Assembly: GCA_035518635.1 (NCBI GenBank)
Contig: DATIXI010000039.1
Location: 1 to 64,000 of the forward strand
DNA: 64,000 nt
Direction of reading: 5' to 3'
Origin: AC-32 sp035518635
GTDB taxonomy: Bacteria > Actinomycetota > Thermoleophilia > Gaiellales > Gaiellaceae
The notes beneath the pieces are model-generated. The model ran no database searches and was not told the DNA's origin. It saw only the letters and a program-made list of their open reading frames with translations. This document shows positions 54,439 through 62,159 of this stretch, one piece after another (the stretch's first letter is position 1; each line of letters starts with the position of its first letter). The position numbers and the translations under genes are program-made.

Positions 54439-55469
54439 TCAACGCGAAGCCCGAGTCAACGTCGGCTGCGGTGGTGGCACGGCGTCGAGGCAGATGATGT
54501 TGATGCACTGGGGCGTCAGTTGGTTGCCGCCCGCGACGTTCCCGCCGCCGTCGATCATCCCCGGTAGGCACTGGGGCGAGAAATTGGGGTCGATGCACGC
54601 GCGGATTCCGTATTCGCCGTTGCCTTGCGAGATGTTGTCGGCGATCAGGTACGCGGGCCCGAAGGACGTGTCGACTGACTCCCGCACCCAGATTCCGGTG
54701 CCGCCGTTCCCACGGGTCGTGTTGTCGGTTATGTGACTGTCCGAGGTGTCGACGTGAATCCCGTCGCCGCCGTTCCGCGAGACCTCGTTACCCGAGATGG
54801 TCGCCCCGTCGTCCTGGTTCTGAAGGCGGATGCCGTCGACCAGGTTGTCGCTTACACGGTTGTCACGAAGCGTCAGGTTGTAGATCAGAGGGCCGGCGTA
54901 GATGCCAGTTCCGCCGTTGTGGCCGACCGTCGAGTTCTCGACTGTCCATTGCCCTTCCCAGCTCAGCGAGACTCCGCGCTGGTCGTTGTAGGAGAAGTCG
55001 GAGTCGCGGGCGATACCGTGGCAGTTGCAGTCGATGTTGAGCCCGTTGCGGTTGTGGTTGGCAGTCAGCCCGATCAGGGTCACACCGGAGCCGACCGTCA
55101 CGCCCTCGTCGAAACCGGCGACCGACCCATGCTCGACCCCACTCCCGAGCCCGAGGTCGTGTGGCCGTTCAGGTCGAGTGTGGCGCCGCCCTCGACCACG
55201 AGGCCGTTGCCGGGGCAGTTGAGCAGATCCTCCTGGAGCGTCGTGTCCACGGTGATCGTCGCCCCGCAAGAGATGGGTTGTGCGGCCGGCGTCGGAGGAG
55301 GCCGCGGAGGGGAAGGCGAAGGAGGGGCGAACTCCGTCGGACCGCCGAAGACGTTGCTCGCCGAAAAGGCGCCCGCCGGACTCGCGCTCGCCAGCAGGGC
55401 CGACGCGGCTGCAAGACACAGAGCCACCGACAGCCGCCAGGTCTGCCGCCACGATGACCTCGGCCGCAC
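54439..55469 (-). pseudogene. secreted right-handed beta-helix repeat protein, frameshifted
   Basis: A secreted protein split between two frames. From GTG 55469 (good ribosome-binding site GGAGGTGA 6 nt before) the first frame gives a signal peptide (LSVALCLAAASALLASASPA), a proline-rich linker and the first beta-helix strands (TITVDTTLQEDLLNCPGNGL, GGATLDLNGHT). About base 55140, in a GGGG run, the homologous continuation moves to another frame: GVEHGSVAGFDEGVTVGSGV, then parallel-beta-helix coils with N-G-I/G-G-I repeats (LVDGIRLQNQDDGATISGNE, RNGGDGIHVDTSDSHITDNT) to the stop at 54439. One extra G would restore a single frame of about 343 residues. It may be a real pseudogene or a sequencing error. 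Confidence 0.75.
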
Positions 55470-55534
55470 CGGCCCTCACCTCCCAGATCGTGAACCTGGT
55501 CACGAGCGTACGGCGCGGGCGTTCGGCTTGAGAA

Positions 55535-55577
55535 CTGGCCTTTGGGCCAGGAGACCGCTTACGCAAGGCGGTTCTCG
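55535..55577 (+). other. hairpins in the gap between the beta-helix gene and the YciI-like gene
   Basis: CTGGCC-TTTG-GGCCAG (55535-55550) followed directly by an imperfect GAGACCGC.../...GCGGTTCTC hairpin (55551-55577). They lie between two divergent genes and so are not an obvious terminator; role unknown. Confidence 0.4.
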
Positions 55578-55594
55578 TCGGGTAGAACTCGGAC

Positions 55595-55891
55595 GTGGCC
55601 ATGTTTCTCGTCCGCGTGAGCCAGTCCGGCCCCGAGTGGAACCCGTCCAAGCCGATGGAGGGACAGTCGGACTGGGACGCGCACGCCGAGTTCATGGACG
55701 CGCTCGTCGATGACGGCTTCATCGTCCTCGGCGGGCCGCTCGCCGCCGAGCGGCAGGTCGCGCACGCGATCGAGGCCGAGTCGGAGGACGCGATCCGCGC
55801 GAGGCTCGCCGACGACCCGTGGAGCAAGAGCCACCTCGTGATCGAGCAGATCGAGCCATGGACGATCAGGCTCGACGGACGAGGCCGCTAG
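55595..55891 (+). CDS. YciI-like protein
   Basis: A 98-residue ferredoxin-like-fold protein of the YCII family: FLVRVSQSGPEWNPSKPMEG, DWDAHAEFMDALVDDGFIVL (the His/Asp pair of the family), GGPLAAERQVAHAIEAESED and a C-terminal PWSKSHLVIEQIEPWTIRLD. Catalytic function of the family is mostly unknown. GTG 55595 is preferred over ATG 55601 because TAGAAC ends 6 nt before it, fitting the leaderless pattern, although the last base is C rather than T. Confidence 0.8.
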   Translation: MAMFLVRVSQSGPEWNPSKPMEGQSDWDAHAEFMDALVDDGFIVLGGPLAAERQVAHAIEAESEDAIRARLADDPWSKSHLVIEQIEPWTIRLDGRGR

Positions 55892-55927
55892 CTCCAGTTC
55901 CCGCGCGCGGCTGCCGATGCGATTCGC

Positions 55928-56158
55928 GTGTGGATGCTGATCCCGATCGCAGGGTTTCTCTTCGGCCTCGTGCTCGGACGCTGGTGGGCCGTCCTCGCCG
56001 CTGGACTCCTCGGCGCCTACGTCCTCGCGACGAACGACCTCGAGGGCCACGTCGGCACCTGGGTCGCACTCGTGCTGACCTGCCTGCTCGCGTGCGCGAT
56101 CGCCGCCGGGGTCGCCCTGCGGCGCCTGCAGCGGCGCCGTAGCCTACGAGGCGCCTAG
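55928..56158 (+). CDS. small two-helix membrane protein
   Basis: A 76-residue protein with hydrophobic segments MLIPIAGFLFGLVLGRWWAV (continuing LAAGLLGAYVLA) and WVALVLTCLLACAIAAGVAL and a basic C-terminus (RRLQRRRSLRGA). The start may be GTG 55928 or ATG 55934. Its 3' end overlaps the convergent M3-like peptidase gene by 15 nt. No family recognised. Confidence 0.6.
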   Translation: MWMLIPIAGFLFGLVLGRWWAVLAAGLLGAYVLATNDLEGHVGTWVALVLTCLLACAIAAGVALRRLQRRRSLRGA

Positions 56159-57658
56159 CTCGTCCAGCAGCGGCCGGGTGTCGAGCGGGTCGAAGCCGAA
56201 ACGGCTTGCAATCTCCTCGCTCAGCGGCCTCGTTCCCTCGATGAAGAGCGCGCGCAGGCGCTCGCCGGTCTTTTCGCTCTCCCACCAGTCGTCGCCGACC
56301 TCGCGCTCGAGATACGAGCGCAGCTGCGCGGCGCGGATCCACGCGCGCAGGTAGTCGGCCGAGTAGAACCCGGCGTCCATGTCCGCGAGGAAGCCGTCGG
56401 CCCGGTAGCGGACCCCGGTCGCCTCGGTCAGCCGGCTCGCGTACCCGTCGCTCGTGCCGCCGTCGTCGGCGAACCGGCTCCAGAACTCGAGCTCGAACTG
56501 GAGCTTCGCCGCGTAGCGTCGGAACAGGAGCGCCTCCATGAACACCGTGGCCTGCGCGTTCTTCGCCGCCTCGTCGTCCGAGAGGCCGAAGTAGCGCGCG
56601 TGCCACTCCGGCCGGCGCGAGATCGCCTCGATGATGTACGAGTAGATCTCGGTCAGCGCGTGGTCGCGCGAGATGTTGCGGAACGTGTACGGCAGGCTCG
56701 GGTCGCAGCCCGCGTAGTGGAGCGCGTGCCCGGCCTCGTGCAGGAAGGCCTGGTAGTCGTGAAGGCCGCCCTGCGCTCTCGTGATCAGGTGCACGACGCG
56801 GGGCGGGTCGGAGGGGATCACGCAGGCGCGCGGCGACTTCTGAGGCCGGTCGTCGAGATCGAGCACGATGTTTGGCTCCGCCTCGAGGTCGAAGCCGAGG
56901 CGCGCGAGCGTCTCCATGCAGACCGGGACTGCCTTTTCCTTTGTGTAGATGCCCTCGAGCGGCGACAGGCGGCGTACGTACGAGACCTGGTACGAGTTCG
57001 GCAGCGCGTCCCGCTCCGGGCCGAGCAGGCGGTCGAACCATTCCTCTCGCATCTGCGAGTACACGCCCTCCGCCGCCGCGCTCGCGGCAGCCAGGGCCGC
57101 CTCGAGGTCGCGCAGCGAGATGCGTTTCTCCTCTTCGGTCCGCGCGATCGGGTCGTTCTCGCCGGTGATCTCGGCCTCCAACGCCTCGCCGGCCTGGAGC
57201 ACCTCCAGGCGCTCGTCGTTGAACGTCGCGGAGGCGTCGCCCGCGAGCCGCCCCAGCTCGTCGCGATCCGCGTACGAGGAAAGCACCGCGAGCTTCGCCT
57301 GCGCACTGCGAAGCGGAAGCTCCTCGCCCTGGAACTCGACGCGGGCCGCGAGAACGGCATTCTCGAGCGCATCCTCGCGCTCGGCGAGCTCGGCGGTGAT
57401 CAGGCCGGCCTCGCACGTCTTGCGCAGGCGGTAGAGCCGCTCGCGCTCGTCGTCCGCGGTCGCCTGGTCCTCGGCCGCGGCCAGCGCCTGGAGCTGCTCG
57501 CGCGTGAAGAGGTCCGAGTAGCGGGCGACGATCTCCGCGCGCTCGGAGACCTCCTTCTCCCCCACGCGAACGGCGCGGCCCTCCTCGGAGCGCTCGAACA
57601 GGTAGCGCTGCAGGCGGGACTCGTACTCGGCGGGGCGCAGGATTTCGGTGACGCTCAC
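56144..57658 (-). CDS. M3-like zinc oligopeptidase
   Basis: A 504-residue, largely helical metallopeptidase. The zinc motif HEAGH is in QAFLHEAGHALHYAGCDPSL near residue 304, with the downstream Glu in ALTEIYSYIIEAI and an ARYFGLSDDEAAKNAQATVF helix, as in gluzincin oligopeptidases of the M3/M32 type. The N-terminal half is coiled-coil-like (LRKTCEAGLITAELAEREDA). Nearest-looking relatives are actinobacterial proteins of unassigned substrate. TACATT lies 9 nt before the GTG. Confidence 0.82.
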   Translation of the reverse strand: MSVTEILRPAEYESRLQRYLFERSEEGRAVRVGEKEVSERAEIVARYSDLFTREQLQALAAAEDQATADDERERLYRLRKTCEAGLITAELAEREDALENAVLAARVEFQGEELPLRSAQAKLAVLSSYADRDELGRLAGDASATFNDERLEVLQAGEALEAEITGENDPIARTEEEKRISLRDLEAALAAASAAAEGVYSQMREEWFDRLLGPERDALPNSYQVSYVRRLSPLEGIYTKEKAVPVCMETLARLGFDLEAEPNIVLDLDDRPQKSPRACVIPSDPPRVVHLITRAQGGLHDYQAFLHEAGHALHYAGCDPSLPYTFRNISRDHALTEIYSYIIEAISRRPEWHARYFGLSDDEAAKNAQATVFMEALLFRRYAAKLQFELEFWSRFADDGGTSDGYASRLTEATGVRYRADGFLADMDAGFYSADYLRAWIRAAQLRSYLEREVGDDWWESEKTGERLRALFIEGTRPLSEEIASRFGFDPLDTRPLLDELGAS

Positions 57659-57682
57659 AGGCGGGCCAATGTACCCGAAGCG

Positions 57683-58933
57683 CTAGTCGTCGCTGCGTGC
57701 CCCGAGGCGCGCGAGCGTCTCGTCCCTGCCGAGGAGCTCGATGCTCTCGAACAGGCCCGGAGAGACCGTGGATCCGGTGACGGCGATGCGGATCGGCTGG
57801 AAGGCCTCGCGCGGCTTCAGGTCGAGCCGCTCGGCCAGCGAGCGGAGCGCCTCCTCGATCGCTTCGGCCTCGAACGGCTCCACCTCGGCGAGGGCCTCCG
57901 CAGCCGCCGGGAGGACGGCGCCGTCCTCTACGGGGCCGGCCTCGACCGGCGCGAACAGGAACCCCGCGAAGGCCGGGAACTCCCCGAGTGTCGCGATCTT
58001 CTCCTGGACGAGCGGCGCAGCCCGACGGACGAGCTCCTCGTCCCAGTCGTAGCCCTCCTCCCGCAGGTAGGCGACGAGGCGATCCGCGTACTCGTCGGGC
58101 GGGAGCGCGCGCAGGTAGACGCCGTTTAGGTGCTTGAGCTTCTCGTAATCGAAGGTCGCCGCGCTCTTGCCCACGCGCTCCAGGGTGAAGCGCTCGACGA
58201 GCTCGACCCGGCTCATGATCTCCGTGTGGTCGTCGTAGCTCCAGCCGAGCAGGGCCATGAAGTTGACGAACGCCTCGGGGATGTAGCCCTGCGCGCGGAA
58301 GTCCTCGACCGTGATCGCGCCGTGGCGCTTCGAGAGCTTGCGACCGTCCGGGCCGTTGAGGAGCGGGACGTGCGCGTACGCGGGAACGTCGGCGCCGATC
58401 GCGCCGAGGATCTGCAGCTGCTTCGGCGTGTTCGAGACGTGGTCCTGGCCGCGGATCACGTGCGTGATGCCGTCGAGCGCGTCCTCGAGCGGCGAGACGA
58501 AGTTGTAGGTCGGGCGGCCGTCCGAGCGGACGAGCACGAGGTCCTCGAGCTGCTCGCTCGGGACCTCGATCCGGCCGAGCACGACGTCCTCCCAGCCGGT
58601 CACGCCCTCGTCGGGCATGCGGAAGCGGATCGCGCCCTCGTCCTCGTAGGCCTTCCCCTCGTCGACGAGCCCGCGCGCGACCTCCTGCGCGTGCTGCATC
58701 CGGTCCATCTGGAACGTGATCTCGCCGTCGATGTCGAGGCCGAGCCAGCGCAGCGTCTCCTGGATCTGGTCGACGGCCTCGGCGACCTCGCGGCCGGTGT
58801 CGGTGTTCTCGATCCGGAGGCGGAACTCGCCGCCCTCGTGGCGGGCGAAGAGCCAGTTGAAGAGCGCCGTGCGGGCGCCGCCCACGTGGAGGTAGCCGGT
58901 CGGGCTGGGCGCGAAACGGACGCGAACGCTCAC
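57683..58933 (-). CDS. gltX: glutamyl-tRNA synthetase
   Basis: Class I synthetase of 416 residues: HIGH-type motif APSPTGYLHVGGARTALFNW, RLRIENTDTGREV, the substrate pocket GRPTYNFVSPLEDALDGITH followed by VIRGQDHVSNT, the KLSKRHG motif in GRKLSKRHGAITVEDF, and helical anticodon-binding domains. It is shorter than most bacterial GluRS (about 470-500), the loss being in the C-terminal anticodon region. The genome may rely on it for tRNA-Gln too if GatCAB is used. GTG start, divergent from the winged-helix gene with only 17 bp between start codons. Confidence 0.95.
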   Translation of the reverse strand: MSVRVRFAPSPTGYLHVGGARTALFNWLFARHEGGEFRLRIENTDTGREVAEAVDQIQETLRWLGLDIDGEITFQMDRMQHAQEVARGLVDEGKAYEDEGAIRFRMPDEGVTGWEDVVLGRIEVPSEQLEDLVLVRSDGRPTYNFVSPLEDALDGITHVIRGQDHVSNTPKQLQILGAIGADVPAYAHVPLLNGPDGRKLSKRHGAITVEDFRAQGYIPEAFVNFMALLGWSYDDHTEIMSRVELVERFTLERVGKSAATFDYEKLKHLNGVYLRALPPDEYADRLVAYLREEGYDWDEELVRRAAPLVQEKIATLGEFPAFAGFLFAPVEAGPVEDGAVLPAAAEALAEVEPFEAEAIEEALRSLAERLDLKPREAFQPIRIAVTGSTVSPGLFESIELLGRDETLARLGARSDD

Positions 58934-58938
58934 AGCGT

Positions 58939-58945
58939 TAGCGTA
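58939..58945. promoter_or_regulatory. shared symmetric -10 (TAGCGTA) for gltX (-) and an AlkZ-like gene (+)
   Basis: TAGCGT (58939-58944, plus) ends 6 nt before the GTG at 58951. TACGCT (58945-58940, minus) ends 6 nt before the gltX GTG at 58933. Both hexamers are read from the same seven base pairs. Confidence 0.5.
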
Positions 58946-58950
58946 CTGGC

Positions 58951-59976
58951 GTGGCCGAGCGAATCCTCTCCCAGCGCGAGCTGAACCGCGCCACGCTCGC
59001 GCGCCAGCTCCTGCTGCGGCGCGCGCGGCTCCCGGTCGTGCGAGCGGTAGAGCGCGTGGCCGGCCTGCAGGCGCAGATCGGCTCGACGCCGTACGTCGGC
59101 CTCTGGACGCGCCTCGACGGGTTCCGCCGTTCGTCGCTCGAGCAGGCGCTCAAGCGGCGCACCGTCTCGCGCGGCGTCCTCATGCGCGGCACCGTCCACC
59201 TCGTCTCGACCAGCGACTACGGGCTCTTCGGCACCGCGCTCGAGGTCGCCTCGCCGGGCTGGGTCACGCCCGATGCGGAGGAGATCGCGAGACAGGTCGC
59301 AGCATCGCTCCGCGAGTACGCGGCCGAGCCGCGCACGCGGGTCGAGATCCTCGAGTGGCTCGAGCGCGAGCACGGCATCGTCTCGGACGGGACAGCTCGC
59401 GTGTGGTACGCGATCCGGCTCGAGGCAAGGATCGCCCACGCGCCGGAGGCGAGCCTGTGGAAGGCCCCCGCGCAGGGCGCCAGGTTCGTCGCGGTCGAGT
59501 ACGACGAGCGGGAAGGCAGAGCGGCCCGCGCCGAGTTCGTCCGCCGCTATCTCGCGGCGTTCGGGCCGGCGACGCGCGCAGAGATCGCGGGCTGGTCGGG
59601 CATGAAGGTCGGCGCGTTCTCGGACGTGCTCGACGGGCTGCGGCGGCTGCGCGACGATCGCGGCCGCGAGCTATTCGACCTCCCGCGGGCACCGCTGCCC
59701 GGCGCCGACGCGCCCGCCCCGGTCCGCTTCCTGCCGAAGTTCGACAACGTCCTGCTCGACCGCGCGCGCGTGCTGCCAGAGGAGTACCGGAAGCTGATCG
59801 TCCGGAAGAACGCCGACGTGCAGCCGACCTTCACTGTGGACGGCCTCGCCGCAGGCGTCTGGCGCGTCGAGCGCGACAGGGTCGTGACCGAGCCGTTCGC
59901 GCCGCTGCCCCGGACCGTCAGGCGCGAGCTCGATGACGAGGCCGCACGACTCGAACGGTGGCTTTCCAACGACTGA
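58951..59976 (+). CDS. winged-helix DNA-binding protein, AlkZ/YcaQ-like (DNA glycosylase family)
   Basis: A 341-residue protein of the HTH_42/AlkZ group, DNA glycosylases that excise bulky or cross-linked bases. N-terminal sequence SQRELNRATLARQLLLRRAR leads to RVAGLQAQIGSTPYVGLWTR with the Q-x-Q motif of the family active site; then RGVLMRGTVHLVSTSDYGLF, a winged-helix tandem (FVRRYLAAFGPATRAEIAGW), PVRFLPKFDNVLLDRARVLP and a C-terminal beta domain. GTG start with a leaderless promoter shared with gltX. Lesion specificity unknown. Confidence 0.85.
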   Translation: MAERILSQRELNRATLARQLLLRRARLPVVRAVERVAGLQAQIGSTPYVGLWTRLDGFRRSSLEQALKRRTVSRGVLMRGTVHLVSTSDYGLFGTALEVASPGWVTPDAEEIARQVAASLREYAAEPRTRVEILEWLEREHGIVSDGTARVWYAIRLEARIAHAPEASLWKAPAQGARFVAVEYDEREGRAARAEFVRRYLAAFGPATRAEIAGWSGMKVGAFSDVLDGLRRLRDDRGRELFDLPRAPLPGADAPAPVRFLPKFDNVLLDRARVLPEEYRKLIVRKNADVQPTFTVDGLAAGVWRVERDRVVTEPFAPLPRTVRRELDDEAARLERWLSND

Positions 59977-60067
59977 CCCTTCGACCGGTCATTTCGGACG
60001 GATGCGCGGCAGAGCCACGCATGCTGAGGCGAGGCACCGCAAGCGACGCCTCGAAGCCTGGCTGAGC

Positions 60068-60073
60068 TAGCGT
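60068..60073 (+). promoter_or_regulatory. -10 hexamer for nfo (leaderless)
   Basis: TAGCGT, 7 nt before the nfo ATG. In the same 104-bp gap GAGGCG and CGCCTC (around 60030-60060) could form a hairpin behind the AlkZ-like gene. Confidence 0.5.
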
Positions 60074-60080
60074 CCGGGCC

Positions 60081-60926
60081 ATGCTGCTCGGCGCCCACTG
60101 CTCCGGCGGGGTCAAGAAGGCGCTCGACCGCGCTGCCGAGCTCGAGATCGACTCGGTGCAGCTCTTCGTCCAGAGCCCGCGTGCGTGGCGCTTTCCCGAG
60201 CACGATCCGGCCGATCTCGCGGCCTTCCGCGACCGCCGCGCCGAGCTCGGGATCGGCGGCGTGCTCGTCCACGCCCTCTACCTCGTCAACCTCGCGTCCC
60301 CCAAGGAGGACTTCTACGAAAAGAGCGTCGCGACGCTGTGCAAGACCGTGGACGCGGCGTGCGCGATCGAGGCCGAGGCCGTCGTCTTCCACGTCGGCTC
60401 GCACCAAGGCGCGGGCTTCGAGGCCGCGGTCGAGCGGGTCGCGCCCGCGCTGGCTCAGGCGCTCGAGCGCTGCAACGAGAGGACCTGGCTCTGCATGGAG
60501 GACACGGCCGGCGCCGGCGACACGATCGGCCGGTCGCTCGACGAGCTCGCAGCGCTCTACGACGCGCTCGATGCTCACCCGCGCCTCGGAATCTGCCTCG
60601 ACTCCTGCCACCTCTACGCGTCGGGCTACGACGTCACCGACCCGGGCGAGCTCGACGCGCTTCTCGGTGAGCTCGACACGCGGATCGGCCTCGACCGGCT
60701 CCGCTGCCTGCACGTGAACGACTCGAAGACGCCGCTCGGCTCGAACCGCGACCGGCACGACAACATCGGCGACGGCCTGATGGGCGAAAAGCTCGGCGTC
60801 TTCGTCGGCCACCCGAAGCTCCAGGGCCTCGCGGCGGTCATGGAGGTCCCCGGCCGCGAGGGCAAGGGCCCGGACTCCGAGCAGGTCAGGAAGCTGAGAG
60901 AGCTACACGCGCGGGCGACGGCGTAG
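60081..60926 (+). CDS. nfo: endonuclease IV (AP endonuclease)
   Basis: Zinc-dependent AP endonuclease of base excision repair, 281 residues, TIM barrel. Metal-binding segments are recognisable: GAHCSGGVKKALDRAAELEI, GVLVHALYLVNLASPKEDFY, VVFHVGSHQGAGFEAAVERV, LCMEDTAGAGDTIG, ICLDSCHLYASGYDVTDP and CLHVNDSKTPLGSNRDRHDN with IGDG after it. With the neighbouring AlkZ-like protein and mutM elsewhere in the window it completes a repair-rich neighbourhood. Confidence 0.96.
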   Translation: MLLGAHCSGGVKKALDRAAELEIDSVQLFVQSPRAWRFPEHDPADLAAFRDRRAELGIGGVLVHALYLVNLASPKEDFYEKSVATLCKTVDAACAIEAEAVVFHVGSHQGAGFEAAVERVAPALAQALERCNERTWLCMEDTAGAGDTIGRSLDELAALYDALDAHPRLGICLDSCHLYASGYDVTDPGELDALLGELDTRIGLDRLRCLHVNDSKTPLGSNRDRHDNIGDGLMGEKLGVFVGHPKLQGLAAVMEVPGREGKGPDSEQVRKLRELHARATA

Positions 60927-61340
60927 CTACGACGCGATCCGCGCGAAGACCCGGAACGACGGCTCGCCGACCGGCAGCTCGTGGAACTCGGGGTTCACGC
61001 AGCCGAGCTCGTCCAGCCGGCTCTCGTAGCACGACTCGACCTCGGCCTGGCAGAGCGGAAGCGGCGGCGCCATCGCCTTGACCGCGCCGAACCCGCCGCG
61101 CCGCGACTCGGCCTCGCGCAGGAGGTCGAAGTCGATCTCGACCTCGAACACGTTCTGCATGCACCCGATGTAGGTGTGGCCGAACTCCTCGTACGAGTAG
61201 AGGAACGGGCACCCGCGTTCCGCGCACGCGGCCGGATAGACGACCTTGTCGCAGTGGACTTCGCAGCGGCGACACTCGACCTCGTCGTGCGGGCGCAGGG
61301 GAAGCTCGTTCCGCCTGGCCGCCTGCTCGCGCGTCCGCAT
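60927..61340 (-). CDS. cysteine-rich protein of unknown function
   Basis: A 137-residue protein from ATG 61340 (an upstream start at 61376 would add 12 residues). It has a basic N-terminus (MRTREQAARRNELPLRPHDE) and a cluster of Cys in the pattern C-x2-C-x3-C...C-x3-C (VECRRCEVHCDK, PAACAERGCPFLYSYEEFGH), then YIGCMQNVFEVEIDFDLL and CQAEVESCYESRLDELGCVN. Ten or so Cys suggest zinc or iron-sulfur binding. It is convergent with nfo, stops directly abutting. No family recognised. Confidence 0.72.
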   Translation of the reverse strand: MRTREQAARRNELPLRPHDEVECRRCEVHCDKVVYPAACAERGCPFLYSYEEFGHTYIGCMQNVFEVEIDFDLLREAESRRGGFGAVKAMAPPLPLCQAEVESCYESRLDELGCVNPEFHELPVGEPSFRVFARIAS

Positions 61341-61379
61341 AGATGGATTGTGGGCGCACTCAGGTGCCCTGCGCAAGAC

Positions 61380-61408
61380 TTGACAACTCGCGGATTAGGG
61401 GGTAAAGC
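61380..61408 (+). promoter_or_regulatory. possible sigma-70-type promoter antisense to the HAD gene
   Basis: TTGACA (61380-61385) and TAAAGC (61403-61408) are separated by exactly 17 bp in the 77-bp gap upstream of the Cys-rich gene and downstream of the HAD gene. It points rightward, into the 3' end of the HAD gene (antisense). May be chance. Confidence 0.3.
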
Positions 61409-61417
61409 CGGCCGTTC

Positions 61418-62140
61418 TCAGGCGTGGGCGAGGCGTCCCGCGACGTTGAGCACGTCCATCATCGTGAACGCCCGATGGTCGGGCTCTGCACCGTCCGGGT
61501 GCTCGTCGGCGCGGAACCAGAGGGCCTGCACGGTCGTCATCCCGAGCTCCGCGGCGCCGCGCACGTCTTCGTAGAGCCGGTCGCCGACGAACAGGGCGCT
61601 GGTCGCCTCGACATCGAGCGCGTCGAGCGCGCGCTCGAAGATCTCCGGGTGCGGCTTGCGCTTCCCGACCTCCGACGAGAAGACGGCGAAGTCGAGCCGA
61701 TCCGCAATCCCCATCCGCTCGAGGTCGCGGTGGAGCAGCCAGCCCGGGTCGAAGGCGTTCGAGACGAGCCCGAGCTTCAGGCCGCGCTCCCGCAGGGACT
61801 CGAGCAGCGCGTGCGTGTCGCGCGCGAGCCGTCGGGCAGGCTCCCATGCCTCGTGCTCGGCCTCCAGGAAGCGGCCGAGCCCGTCCTCGTCCACGGAGAT
61901 GCCGAAGTCGCCGAGCAGCCGCTCGACGAGCCCGGGGTACTCGATCTCGTCGATCGTCCCGGGAGCCCAGAAGAACGGCTCGTAGCGCTCGCGGAAGTGC
62001 TCCGTCAGCTCGTCGGTCTCCGCCAGCCGATCGGCCCCGATCGCCCGGAGGCCCGCGCGCTGGCCGGACGCGACCAGCTCCGGGTCGTAGGCGAACTGCA
62101 TCAGCGTGTCGCCCCAGTCGAAGAGGACGGCCTCGAGCAT
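61418..62140 (-). CDS. HAD superfamily hydrolase
   Basis: A 240-residue haloacid-dehalogenase-type phosphatase: motif I LEAVLFDWGDTLMQFAYD (nucleophile Asp), a helical cap, motif II LKLGLVSNAFDPGW, motif III Lys in SSEVGKRKPHPEIFERAL and motif IV ALFVGDRLYEDVRGAAELGM. The layout resembles the YjjG/HAD-IA group acting on small phosphorylated metabolites; substrate unknown. Divergent from the Ca2+/H+ antiporter gene with 19 bp between start codons. Confidence 0.88.
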   Translation of the reverse strand: MLEAVLFDWGDTLMQFAYDPELVASGQRAGLRAIGADRLAETDELTEHFRERYEPFFWAPGTIDEIEYPGLVERLLGDFGISVDEDGLGRFLEAEHEAWEPARRLARDTHALLESLRERGLKLGLVSNAFDPGWLLHRDLERMGIADRLDFAVFSSEVGKRKPHPEIFERALDALDVEATSALFVGDRLYEDVRGAAELGMTTVQALWFRADEHPDGAEPDHRAFTMMDVLNVAGRLAHA

Positions 62141-62147
62141 GGGCCGC

Positions 62148-62154
62148 TAGGGTA
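62148..62154. promoter_or_regulatory. shared symmetric -10 (TAGGGTA) for a HAD gene (-) and cax (+)
   Basis: TAGGGT (62148-62153, plus) ends 6 nt before the cax GTG at 62160. TACCCT (62154-62149, minus) ends 8 nt before the HAD ATG at 62140. Confidence 0.45.
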
Positions 62155-62159
62155 ACTGC

